Shown piece after piece: positions 53,626 through 64,000 of a stretch of 64,000 nucleotides of DNA. A program made the translations under genes and the position numbers. Source of the stretch: Lepeophtheirus salmonis (taxonomy: Eukaryota; Arthropoda; Copepoda; Siphonostomatoida; Caligidae); contig NC_052138.2 in the NCBI RefSeq assembly GCF_016086655.4, positions 29,647,403 through 29,711,402 of the forward strand. Reading direction: 5' to 3'. The notes beneath the pieces were generated by a model, which worked only from the letters and a program-made list of their open reading frames with translations, had not been told where the DNA came from and ran no database searches. Each line of letters starts with the position of its first letter. Position 1 is the stretch's first letter.

Positions 53626-55589
53626 GGCGAGTTTTGTGTGAACATAAACGACAGAGAGTAAAGCTGAGGATTTGTTGGGAAGTCATGGATTTAAGTCGCT
53701 GTTGTACACAGAGTAAAATTGAGTAGGTATAACTTTAGCGGACTTCCATGACTACTTTATCGTTTATGAGAGTAAAAATATGAGGAGTTAATTTTTATAG
53801 GTCAAATACACTCATTTCCCCTTGGCTAGCTATCACTTATCCATTAGTAATCAATAGCCTTCTTTTCTGATGAGTAAAACCTTAAATGTTAATTCTTTTT
53901 ACTTTGGAGGGACTGGAACAAATCACCTATTTTACAAATATCAACAGTCGACCTTTTCAGTACTCAAAGAGCTACATGCAACAAATTATGTTCGCGTATT
54001 GAGACTTCATTGCTGTGTGTTAAATTCAAAGAAAAAGTCTCTGAATTTGAACACTTTTCTATAAAATAAGGTACTACATTCATTATAAGGGAGCCATGTT
54101 TAATCATTTATAATTTATGTTTTTAATTTTCCCTAAATCATTTTGACATCAAAAATTTCCGCATAATAATATTTGATGTAAAATATTCATAAATATCATG
54201 AAATGAGATCAAAGTTTTTCAAGAAATAAGAAAGAAGTATAATATATACTTATGTCTACTATATACTTGTGAGTTTAAGTAATATAATATTAGCTCTTTT
54301 CTTATTTATTAAGTGTCTATGTAGATATTTTGCTATAAAGTCAATTTGAAATGCTATTTTTTCTTTATTTCTAATTAAAATGTTTAGTTTTATAATTTTG
54401 TAGTCATTATTCTCTTTAATTCTGGAAAAAAAACCTGATTGATATCCTTGCACAGAACAGTTGTACAACACTTTACCGTTAAAAATGATTTGGCTGTCGA
54501 ACTAGCCAAACTCTGCAATATAGCCAACTCCAAGAGGCAAGGCCCTAAATAATCATGTTTCTCTACAATATCCTGAGTAAATTCAAGAAGGACCAGAATG
54601 CTGATGATCAACAGCAGTTTAATTCCAAGAATACTGTATGAATTTTAGATTTTATTGAGTCGGTTTTAATTTTTCGATCTAGTTCAGACAGCCAATGTAG
54701 AAAAGAATTGCCAAGAACAACTTTCCCGTGCTGGTTTTTAATCTTCGAACATGACTCCGTCCAAACTCTTTCCTAAGGTCAGGGCAGCCCTTGCAGGCAA
54801 AACAATATCTTAAAAAGTCTAGGAATGGGCTGAGGTGAACATCTGCAAGTATAACTTTACCATGGTCTACTCAAGTCCAGCGATTTAGAGTGGTTTTGCG
54901 GAGAAATTATAGTTTAAAGAATAAATTATGAAGCCAATAGTTTAAAAATTATCAATCCATCACTTTGATCCTGATTTTTGGTCTCACATCTACATCAATC
55001 CGATGCTTGGACCCCCCTCCCTTTTTTTTTTTTTTTTTTTTTTTTGAATTTACATTTTTCCCAATATCGTTTTAAATAGGCTTAGAAATGTCAAAGTATA
55101 TCCATCTGCTCAAAGTCTTAAAAGAAAATGAAATTAAGAAACCATTTACAATAGGGTTAAAAAAAAGATATTAGACTTATAAAAAACTAACCTTTCAATT
55201 GCATTTATCTGTAATGATGATAAAATATAACAACATGATAGAAATAACAAAGCTTGTCACTTCTGACAAAGAATCAAGAAAAAAAAAGTGGATTTATTAA
55301 GATGCGACATCCTAATGAAAATGTCATTAAATAGCAACATACGAGTATATTGTATGATTAGATTTGTATAAAATATTAATTAGACGCGTGCAAGATTTTT
55401 TCTATTTGGCAATCTTGAGAGAATTTTTTTATTTCCCATAGATGTTATCATTATTCTTTAATTCTTGAAGAGAGAACTTCTAAATAACAGGATGAGAGAA
55501 ATAAGAAAAACACATAAGAGGAATTGATGATTCATCCCACCAGCTAACAAACTGTATGTATAGACCCCTCCATCCTCCCCTAAAAATAG
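53626..55589. other. Intergenic; includes repeat copy 4 at 55450-55490
   Basis: The 23-base T-run at about 55023-55045 is the main low-complexity feature. At 55450-55490 ATTCTTTAATTCTTGAAGAG and AGAACTTC is a weaker fourth copy of the short dispersed repeat. The patch 54480-54880 has frames on both strands (54390-54611 minus) with no motif I know. Confidence 0.4.
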
Positions 55590-56090
55590 AAGCAATCGAA
55601 AAATGGCCACACAAAGAAACAAAAAAATCGAGATTGTTCCTCTATTTTAGGCAGTACACACACCGACAGATATCCAAAACTTGACTAAGGGAAGCAAGCA
55701 GACTATTTGCAACGTCAAGAAGGCCATTAATTATGGCATTACCGTCGAGAGAGACGAGTTTCAACAAGATCACCATCTCTTTTTGAACCCGGGACACAAA
55801 GCAAAGGTCACCCAGTTCTTTTTGGAGACCATCATTCCATTATGAACGAAAACTATGTGGACAACCATACGCGCCTTTTCCTTCTTAGCTGTATGTCGAT
55901 GCCAGGGTCTGCCGGACAAGGGCACATAATCTCGAAGATCACAAAGATTATATTAATAAACATTGGAACTCCATGAGCCCCAAAGTACCTGTCTGAGGTT
56001 CCAGTGGCGCATTAACACCATTATCAAAATCGATGGAGGCTACATGAAAGATTATAAATGGAACATACGTGCCAACATCTAATAATTAGT
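55590..56090 (+). pseudogene. Internally deleted Tc1/mariner (DD37D-like) remnant
   Basis: From ATG at 55603 the frame reads MATQRNKKIEIV, and after a stop DIQNLTKGSKQTICNVKKAI (helix-turn-helix). It then reads VERDEFQQDHHLFLNPGHKA, with little further homology up to about 55990. The C-terminal motif RINTIIKIDGGYM lies near 56010-56050, and the frame ends RANI with a stop at 56080-56082. The catalytic core is missing or unrecognisable. TIRs were not identified. Confidence 0.55.
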
Positions 56091-57529
56091 TATGTGTAAC
56101 GAGTATTTGATCATGAATTAGGATCCAATAATCCTTGAAAATGGACGGATAAATTTGTTAAAATACTTGATTTTCAAAGTATTTCATTTTTAAAACCTTG
56201 ATTACTACTCGAATTTCAAATTTGACTTGTAACACATCACTAGTAGTAATAATGCTGTGAAACTTTTGGATCGTCTCATCATTAGATTATAAGAATCAAT
56301 TGCTCGAAGAACCGTCGAATCTCGGAACAGTGAGGGTGGGACATATAAAAATAGGGAGACTTCTACAGAATTTGACTTCACTCAATGCTTCTTCGACAGT
56401 GGGTCTAGAAAACATGTCCATGTCTTATACTATTCAGTCATCCATTCCATCAATCCTCCTCATCTACTCCATGTTTCGGGACATTATAAATCAATATTTC
56501 TGCTAATAAAGTGAAAGACATTCGTCTCATTGGTCAGGCTCACATCTAACAACTCTATCAATTCTCCTTTATTTCAAAGGATTAGGAGTCCCGAGTTCCC
56601 TACTGCAGATCTGTCAAAACAATCTACGTAGAAGACTGTCTGATTTCACTCAAAACCATTAGGGAAATGAAATTGAAGGATTATCATGTGTTAACTGTTT
56701 AGCCTCGTCATCATCAATTCTATCATTCAATTCAAGACCAAATTGTGTCAATCCGTATATATTGTAATTACAGAGACTCATTGGCAAATTAAATCAAAGA
56801 AAAAATCATGTTAGTTGTCACTCCCGGCATTAAAGAACAAGTCATTGTGATAATGTGGAACACAATTACATCATAGTGATCATGGATAATTAGTTCTAAA
56901 CATTATTTCAGTTTCATTCTACTCTTAACATATAGTGAGTGTTTTAAGTGATAAGAAGATATAAATAAATTCTAATACGGACTATGTATAAGGATTGCTC
57001 GAAACAAATAACTTATAGGATTAAATCTAGCTCCTAACTTTTTTAATATCTTTATGATGTTATAATTTAATTATACTGAAATATGTTTATTTTATTGAAA
57101 TAGAACAGACAACAAATTTAAGATTTTGAATTTAATTTAGCAATTGCGTTTATAATAACGTATTTCATTAAAAAAAATAATGTTACTTTTTAATGTTCTG
57201 AAGGAGGCGCCTCTAACCAGGACTTGAGATATGTGCTTGTAGAAGAGGATATCCCTGAATTTAAATTTAACACTCCAGATAATTTTCTCAAGTATGAAAT
57301 GCTTGACAAACAAAAATTGTTTTCTTGTACAATTCTTCTATATAGATATGAACTATTGTTTTTCTTTAGAATATACGTTACTAAAAACTACATAGAGTAT
57401 CACCTATGTTTTGGTTTTAATATATTGTTCAACTGTTCAGCTATAGAATTTATCTTTCTTTGAAAAAATTTCCTCTTCCTTTTCAATGGTATTTAGAATT
57501 GGTATACACTTCCAGCTTGATGAACCGAC
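56091..57529. other. Intergenic, nothing recognised
   Basis: The plus frames at 56300-56506 and 57224-57463 show no motif. The 56280-56760 patch is somewhat less AT-rich and may be old retroelement sequence. Confidence 0.35.
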
Positions 57530-57579
57530 GACAGAGAATGTAACATAGATTATAAAAAAATATTTTTCGATATGCTAAA

Positions 57580-57790
57580 AAAATGAAACCAAAAAATTAA
57601 CATTGAACCCCGGACAATTTCAAGAATGTTAAGAAAGAGAACGGCTTAGCTGTCGTGACGTTCTATTTAATTAGCTAAAGATTAAGGAAATACACCAAAA
57701 TTCCACTCTATATCTATCAAGAGCATTGGTAGAAATTACTCCGATCTTAATCTTAGATTTCTTCTCCGAGTCTAACACTTTAGTTTTAAC
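57580..57790. repeat. Dispersed/LTR-like repeat, copy 1 (pair with 61670-61840)
   Basis: Shared with 61670-61840 in the same orientation: GACAATT, GAACGGCTTAGCTGTCGTGA versus GAGCAGCTAAGTTGTCATAA, CCACTC..TATCTA, GGCATTGG-like sequence and TTACTCCGAT. Divergence is considerable. The 4.1-kb spacing and the Copia-like motif between them make an old LTR pair possible, but not proven. Confidence 0.45.
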
Positions 57791-57839
57791 AGTAGATTAC
57801 CAGTTAATTAATAAGTTAAAGTACTATAACGCATATTTC

Positions 57840-58125
57840 TGATATTAAATAGAAAAGTATGAGTAGAATAAAAAAAACTAAAAACAAGATTAGCTATTAC
57901 AAAAAAATATTAATTAGAAATTTTAATAGAAGTTATACATAGAAAATCAAACAAATTAATGATGACAAATGATACGACATAGAAGTTATTAATATTAAAT
58001 ATTACATATGGATTCAACAAATTATTAGCGACGAATGTAAATTATATATTTACAAAATATAATAAGACATTTTACACATAAATAAATATACTAATTATTA
58101 ATAGAAATAAAATCCGTCTTCATCT
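57840..58125. repeat. Direct repeat, copy 1 (pair with 58680-58945)
   Basis: ATTTTAATAGAAGT, GACAAATGATACGA, AAGTTATTAATAT and ATTCAACAAATT..TAG.GAC occur in the same order in both copies, about 850 bp apart. Confidence 0.65.
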
Positions 58126-58679
58126 TATCATCCTTCAAATACACTAAAACGACATATCTTTAATAAATTACAAGTCTTTACCTGTAGAAACGAATGTTAG
58201 ACAAACACCTTCACCACCATTCGAAGCTAAGATCCCCCTTGAGACCATTCAGGCATTTGTTCTTCGTTATTCTTAAATCCAGATGCAAATTAACTTATAA
58301 CTGCTAAAATCAGGGCCTGTATTTTTGATGAGACGAAAATACAGAAACTCTTCTGATATATTCTCCAAGATATAAGATCAAAGCCAGATAGATTAAATCG
58401 AAGAATGATACTTCTAACTTGATCATCCATATCAGGAGAGCAGATTCGACTGCTTCCTTGCGAAGGAGATCCCAAGGTTGCAACATTGGAACATTCACAA
58501 TGAGTAGGAATTTCAATATTTCAAATATAATTAGTTTTTATTTTATACGAATTTATACGAAGCACGGTATTATATAGTGATATTAATTATTATTATTTAT
58601 TACAAAGTAGGACGTCTTTGTCGTTACATTGAAATAGTGAACATTATTAAAATAATTTATTAAAGTATTAATATCATAT

Positions 58680-58945
58680 GTTCATAAAAGTGAGTTAAAT
58701 AAGTAGGGGTAAATTTAAAAAAGTACAATAAAAAAATACAATTATATTAATGATAAATTTTAATAGAAGTCATAAGCATAGAATAAGACAAATTTAAAAT
58801 GACAAATGATACGATATAAAAGTTATTAATATAAAATGAAACAAATAGATTCAACAAATTTTTAGTGACACAATACATATACAAAATGAAATGAGGCATT
58901 TTTATATAGAAATAAATATACTTATTAGCAGAATATAATATACAT
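58680..58945. repeat. Direct repeat, copy 2
   Basis: Partner of 57840-58125. Both are AT-rich and noncoding; the DNA between them has frames (58290-58516 minus) without motifs. Confidence 0.65.
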
Positions 58946-59089
58946 TAGCAATGTAGACAAAACTATCGAGAAAAGGGAGGCACATTATATTTAAGAGTCT
59001 ATAATTATCTTCCAGACGTTTTCCATGACAAAAAAGGTACACAAGTAATGAAGAAATCCACGGTCTAGTTTATATGATTATCCATATGG

Positions 59090-59660
59090 ATTATACATTA
59101 CAAACTCTACCTTATAAATGGAATTATGATTGAGATATGTTATTTCTGCATTATATACAGCAAGGTAACTGAAGGACTCTTATCAATAAAATAATAAGAG
59201 GCGAAGCAGAGTTGACTTAAGAAGGAAAGGACTTTAGAATTTCAATGATGGAGTAGTGGTGGATAGAGGATAAGAAATCGTTCTGTTCCTCACTTGGGCT
59301 TTCAGTCGATTATTCTATCTTTTTATGGAACTCATTAAAAAAGTATAGGATTATTCCGTAGAAGATTTGTAGAAATTTATGTATTTTTGAGTATAGAGCC
59401 AATAATTCACAATGTCAGAAGTCACTATCACATACTTTTATAGGAAGGGGCATCTACGCCATGAACGATCCTTCCATTAAAGAAGAAGATATCTACTGAG
59501 TGAGTCACACAGAGACTAGATCTCTTGAAGAGAAGATGAAGAGAGGAGCAGAAGGCGTGTGGCTAGGATATCCAAACGGAAAAGTATACACTCCTAGGGA
59601 AAATGGATAGATACAGATTGTGAATCCAATTAATTGCAATCCAGGTGTGGAAGAACTTTT
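59090..59660 (+). pseudogene. Copia-like retrotransposon fragment
   Basis: This region aligns with the reverse complement of 17740-18530. Its clearest coding patch, 59530-59620, reads RSLEEKMKRGAEGVWLGYPN followed by GKVYTPRENG and, after a stop, IQIVNPI. It resembles the segment after the integrase core in Copia polyproteins. YAMNDPSIKEEDIY lies just upstream. Ninety bases downstream, AGAGGGAGA at 59740-59748 looks like a polypurine tract ahead of an LTR-like start TGTTATACAACA. All frames are short. Confidence 0.45.
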
Positions 59661-59748
59661 TTAAGACATTAGACTAATAAAATTACTTATATTCTTATTA
59701 AATATTTCACTAAGGTAAGCGGCAAACTATAGTATATATTAGAGGGAG

Positions 59749-59893
59749 ATGTTATACAACAATTATTAATAAATAATGAATAAAAAAAATGGAAAGAAGA
59801 AAGAGGACACACACCAACCGTCTTCTTTTTCTAATCTCAAAACAGTAATTTATTGCGCACAGCCTTGCCTATTAGGTAATAGAACCTATGACA
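59749..59893 (+). repeat. Candidate 3' LTR of a Copia-like element
   Basis: It begins TGTTATACAACA right after a purine tract and could end at CCTATGACA (59893), giving TG...CA borders over 145 bp. It contains GTCTTCTTTTTCTAATCTC and AACAGTAATTTATTG. No second copy was found in the window, so the LTR call is tentative. Confidence 0.35.
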
Positions 59894-61029
59894 TGTTGAT
59901 GTTTATGGTATCACCATAAAAATTTGTTTTAAAAAGCACGAATTAGCTGGAACTAATCCTAGATTTGGTTTTGAAGAGGTATGTTTTAACTCTCAGTATC
60001 CCATTGATGTTAGAGGACGATTAGATGACTCAAGGGAAATACATCTCTATTTTTTGAAAAGTTCCTTGGGCAAAGTCATAGATTTAAGGAATTGATAAAA
60101 TAAATTCTTATCGGAAAATAAGCTTACTATAAAGTTGATTAGTAATTTTAATCGGATAAATAAAGGCGAGGCAGTTGGATGATGAGGACAATACGGAGAA
60201 ATAAAAAGGTAATTACCCCCAAAAACAATCGTTCAGAGAGAGTAGATGAGGGAAAATGTAAAAGAAATAAAGAGGTATGATGAGATGGAGATTAGGAAGT
60301 AAAACTCTTGGCCAACACAGAAATGATTCTCCAGATTGTCCCTATATATATGTTTGGCTAATTAAATTAAGGTTTAAAGGAGCTGTACCAAAATTGATTA
60401 CAAATATTCATATTTCATAACAAACTCAACTGTGAAGACGTAAGAATGAAAGCTAAAGAGTATGCAAGGTATTTGAAAGCTACATGGCTTCAATGAACAT
60501 ATCAGATAATAGTATATCAAAGAACAGCTGTAATATAACGAATGAATCAACCCCAATTCTTCAGAGATAGCTGAGGAGTCGATGATTTTGGGATGTATCA
60601 CTTTGGAGAGTAGCAGAGAACTTGGTAAGGATGAAAACGAAAGAACGTAGAGGTGAGGCTAGTTATTATATGGATGATATTGAAAAATCAGACAAAATTT
60701 GTGCTAGTGAAGATTTCTGTGATACTGACCAAAGCTAAGTTCAAAATGCTGATAAGAACAGAAGAGAAAATAAAAATAACTCGGTCGATAGTGAAGAAGG
60801 ATATGTCTTCATTGATGACAATACTCTTTGGATGCAGATGTAGAAAAGGGGGGAGAAGAACGTTTTATGAGAAAGCCTGGTAGTCTCTCTAAACCAGTAC
60901 TCGTTCGGCTTTAGTAGAAAGAATAAATAAACTGGGCAGTGATTACTCCCCTGGAAGAGAAGGGAAAACAGTTTAAAATGGTTTAATCCAGTTTATATTT
61001 TGTTTTATTGATGAGCTAGTACTTTGAAC
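59894..61029. other. Intergenic or degraded retroelement, unassigned
   Basis: Purine-rich stretches at 60180-60300 and 60620-60890 give lysine/glutamate-rich frames (60653-60883) with no motif. This may be retroelement interior, but I cannot show it. Confidence 0.3.
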
Positions 61030-61600
61030 TTTTGGTGGAAACCAGAATCTAAAATCACTGACATTTTCGTAGATCCTGGGAGTAATAACTTCAAGGGTAA
61101 TAGGCGTATAATAAAAGGGATTGCTTGGAATATTTTAGGGGTAAAGAATGAAAGTCTCGACATGCTCGAATAAAACGTTTATTCTCAAAGAAACAGATAT
61201 AATCTGTTTACAAGATGTTAAGACCCGTGTTTCCCTAATATCTTGCGTCTTTTGTCCTGTCATTTAATAATTTCATACAAGTTCTGACAGCAAAAGGGTA
61301 GTTTTATTATTAATATCCAGGAAGTTAGATATAATCATTCTCAAGTTATAGTGATTGGCACAAAATCTTAATGACTCATGACGTATTACTACTCTCTATC
61401 TTTTATCATTGGTAAGTCAATGGAAAAGGTGGAAGAACTGCCGAACTCAATGACAAGAGGACGGATTGTTCTAATCCTTCCTATGAAAAGTAATGGCTAT
61501 TGGAGACTCATTATAGCCTTGAATAAGACTTATAAAAACTCTCAAAGGTTTTCGCCAAAGAAATTGAGTCAATTTTGAGGAAAAGGATATGGTTCATCAG
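61030..61600 (+). pseudogene. LINE remnant: endonuclease and reverse-transcriptase pieces
   Basis: At about 61100-61240 the reading is IKGIAWNILGVKNESLDMLE, then KETDIICLQDVKTR. It resembles the start of the APE-type endonuclease (WN..GL..., D(I)I.LQE). The expected glutamate of LQE is aspartate here. At 61378-61578 the frame reads MEKVEELPNSMTRGRIVLIL, then WRLIIALNKTYKNSQRFSPK and KLSQF. It resembles the entry of LINE reverse transcriptase (..G.I.LI.K......WRPI.LLN..YK..). The order is right for ORF2, but about 1 kb between the two domains is missing. Confidence 0.5.
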
Positions 61601-61669
61601 AGGGTTTTCCTAAGGAAAATGAAAATTACGGAAGTTTCTTATAACATTTAACGTATGATTGAGTCTGTT

Positions 61670-61840
61670 CAATCCAGAACGAAATGTTTACCCTGACAAT
61701 TAAAATAATGTTTCGAAGGAGAGCAGCTAAGTTGTCATAACGTATGCTGTGAGTACCCATGAGAGAGAGGAAATAAACACAGATACCACTCCGTATCTAG
61801 TAAGGACATAGGCAGGATTTACTCCGATGCCATCATCAAT
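61670..61840. repeat. Dispersed/LTR-like repeat, copy 2
   Basis: Partner of 57580-57790; see there for shared blocks. Confidence 0.45.
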
Positions 61841-62699
61841 TATATTTAATAATAATATATTAGACAGTTGGTATCAAAAAATGAGATTTGAGTAGTAAAA
61901 ATTACGAGAAATGTCTATATAAATGAGTGTTATACGCTGTACCAAAAGAAATTATTTATTTATTGACAGCACACTTGGAGCTAAAATACTCATTCTTTGA
62001 GGCAAGTTAGAGAAAAGTTATCAAAATATTGTTACAAATTATATGTCTTATTTATAATATTTAATAAGATAAAAATTCTGTAACTAGATTCAAATCGATA
62101 TTTTTAATGAATCAACATCAAAATTTCCTTTTTTTTTCGACATTTTAAAGATTTTTAAATCCAAACGCGTCCAGGAAGTACCTCTTTCTTTAACGGCTGA
62201 TGGTTATTTTCTTGTTTGGAGGAATAAAATGCAAAATAAAAAATATTCTGTGACAGCAAATTACCAACTTTTGTTATTTCTGTATAGTCTAATACATATA
62301 CTTTATGTTTTTCTTCTTTTTTAATATAACGTGCACTCTCAATTGTATTGTTATTCCTTAGATAAAGTATTTGCACTCAAAAATGAATTAAATGATAAGT
62401 GATAACATATATGTAGATGCAGATCAACTTTCCTTTATTAATAATGCAGATAAGATTATTTTGTATTGTACTTCGTATATCGTGTACTTTCATACGGAAG
62501 TGGTATCGGTGAAAATATTTAATTTATTCGGCAACTTAATTCCATGATGAGTCTTGTAGTTAAAGAATCTTCAGGTTAAAGCGGGGTACCTAGCGACAGC
62601 TGATATCAAGATAGTTCTTAGATTTATTGCGTCACCCTATTCCCTGTGAGCTGTTGAGCAATTAACTCTTTACAGTTACTGTCAGCTGAACTAATTGAT
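61841..62699. other. Intergenic, nothing recognised
   Basis: AT-rich. The minus frame at 62155-62376 has no motif. Confidence 0.4.
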
Positions 62700-62715
62700 T
62701 TTACTCATCTGAACT

Positions 62716-62910
62716 CTACTTAATTTTAGACAGAATACTATATAACACAAACGCCTCCCAATATCTTGGCTCAAAATCTATAATATGTTTGGAATTAAGT
62801 AATCGTTTAAAATCTTTTATTATTTTCAGAACTGAACAGCCGACAAAAGAGTGTTTGATATTGTTATATATTTGTCCACAGCCTTTGCAATATATGGATA
62901 AACTAATCAA
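62716..62910 (-). pseudogene. LINE ORF2 C-terminal zinc-knuckle fragment
   Basis: The minus frame reads YCKGCGQIYNNIKHSFVGCS, then DFKRLLNSKHIIDFEPRYWE. C-x2-C-x8-H-x4-C fits the knuckle after LINE reverse transcriptase, as at 14371-14690, and here all four ligands are intact. The plus frame at 62789-62983 is its shadow. Its orientation is opposite to the LINE pieces at 61030-61600, so it is a separate copy. Confidence 0.5.
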
Positions 62911-62925
62911 ACTAGTCTATGTAGT

Positions 62926-63446
62926 TCAACTGGGATGTGAACTTCCGAGCACCATCGATGTATGTATTTCAAGGAACACATAATCCTCTTCTCCCGTGTT
63001 TGAGAAAAATCTAAGTAAGTGATGAGTAGAGGTGTTTTTTTTTTGTTTGTTTTTTAAAGAGCGAAGAGAAGGCAGGAGCAAGACTTATGGTGTCCCTGAA
63101 TTAAGGCTCTTGTTAGTATCATCTACATGCAATATTATTTCGGGGTTTTTATATATTTATATATATAATTATATTTAAGTTCATATTTATTTATTTTATT
63201 ATTCATTTTTTAAATAATTTACAACAAAGACCGGCAATAATTATTTTTTTAGTGTGAGATGTTAACACACCCACAACTTATAAAATAATGAAAAGAATAG
63301 AAGAAAGAGCACACGCATTAACCGGGGTTTTTTTTTTCCTTTCTTACTCGCTATACTTAGTTTTTACTTTACAGATATCCCTTTTTTAGTTATGATATTT
63401 AAAATTTTGAACTGATATAGGGCGGTTATGTATCATTACTAATATG
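62926..63446. other. Intergenic, nothing recognised
   Basis: Low-complexity T and TA tracts at about 63035-63055 and 63150-63200. Confidence 0.4.
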
Positions 63447-63955
63447 CAGGGGCCTCCGCAGGATAATATACCTATATTCATTTATTTTTTGGTGGAAGGA
63501 GCTTGGGTTTTTAGTAGTTGTTTTTTTTACATCCAAAAATTAAAACTTTTTGAAAAACAAAATTGGGAAAATTATTAGTATAAGGAAAAAAATTTTAATA
63601 ATCCCAATCATTCACAAAAATTTCATTTTTTCGACAAGAATTTAAAATGTTAAATTTTTTGACTATTCTCAAAAAATTTCAAAAATTCGGAGCTGGTCAC
63701 AAAAAAATTAAGTTTATACTACAAATCTACAACTGTTCGGATAAAATTAAATTTTTGGGACAAAAAATTCTAAAATAATATTTTAAATATAAAATTTATT
63801 GAAATATTAAAATTGTGGGATAATAATTTCAAAAATACAAACTAATCATAGAAAATTTAATTTTTTGGAAAAAAAATTGAAATATTAATTTTTGTAGTAA
63901 AAAGCAAAAATTTCCTTAATTTGTGGGGAGAGCCCACCCCTTGTGGACGCCCCTG
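63447..63955. mobile_element. AT-rich TIR element made of degenerate repeats, copy 2
   Basis: The left end CAGGGGCCTCCGCAGGATAA and the right end, read inward, CAGGGGCGTCCACAAGGGGT form an imperfect TIR. The interior repeats TTCAAAAATTCGGAGCTGGT-like and TTAAATTTTTTGG-like units. It finishes with AAAAAGCAAAAATTTCCTTA before a GGGGAGAGCCC block, as in 9036-9830. No clear target duplication (left TAATATG, right ATTTGTG). Noncoding. Confidence 0.7.
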
Positions 63956-64000
63956 ATTTGTGAGTTTTGTTGGTTGATTTATAGTAATTTAATGAGTTAC

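Overview
This is AT-rich eukaryotic DNA (roughly two thirds A+T). I find no convincing host gene, no operon structure, and no tRNA, rRNA or CRISPR. Nearly everything recognisable is a transposable element at some stage of decay. The mix is many Tc1/mariner relatives of the DD37D/maT type, two mariners, a hAT, THAP-type P elements, Copia-like and LINE fragments, and a KRBA2-like integrase-derived gene. This mix and several anonymous repeats resemble what I know of caligid copepods such as the salmon louse. That assignment is an inference, not something the sequence proves.

Layout. 1-8.3 kb: a near-identical duplicated block (1-782 and 6475-7305), a hAT element with terminal repeats and an 8-bp target duplication (909-3201), an inverted-repeat element (4806-5510), and two halves of what may be one anonymous repeat-gene family on opposite strands. 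9-15 kb: an AT-rich TIR element, two Tc1/mariner relics, a LINE 3' end and the 5' end of another Tc1/mariner. 15.7-24.3 kb: two P-element copies in the same orientation. Copy 1 (15747-17288) keeps both ends but has lost its catalytic exon. Copy 2 (21771-24302) keeps the catalytic exon but has lost its right end. A Copia-like fragment and a pair of LTR-like repeats lie between them.

24.8-28.8 kb: two internally deleted copies of one Tc1/mariner family in opposite orientation flank a mariner foldback (26219-27649). That foldback was built from two 5' ends and later received a long-TIR MITE. 30-45.7 kb: mostly featureless AT-rich DNA with short transposase fragments, a MITE, a pogo-like end and one nearly full-length decayed mariner. 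46-56 kb: a KRBA2-like fragment and three more internally damaged Tc1/mariner copies. 57-64 kb: degraded Copia-like and LINE sequence, direct repeats, and a second AT-rich TIR element.

None of the coding remnants has an intact frame, so none is likely to make an active enzyme. The most informative loci are the P-element pair (inferred splice sites and a shared flank heptamer), the mariner foldback, and the repeated loss of the catalytic core in five Tc1/mariner copies that keep both coding ends.
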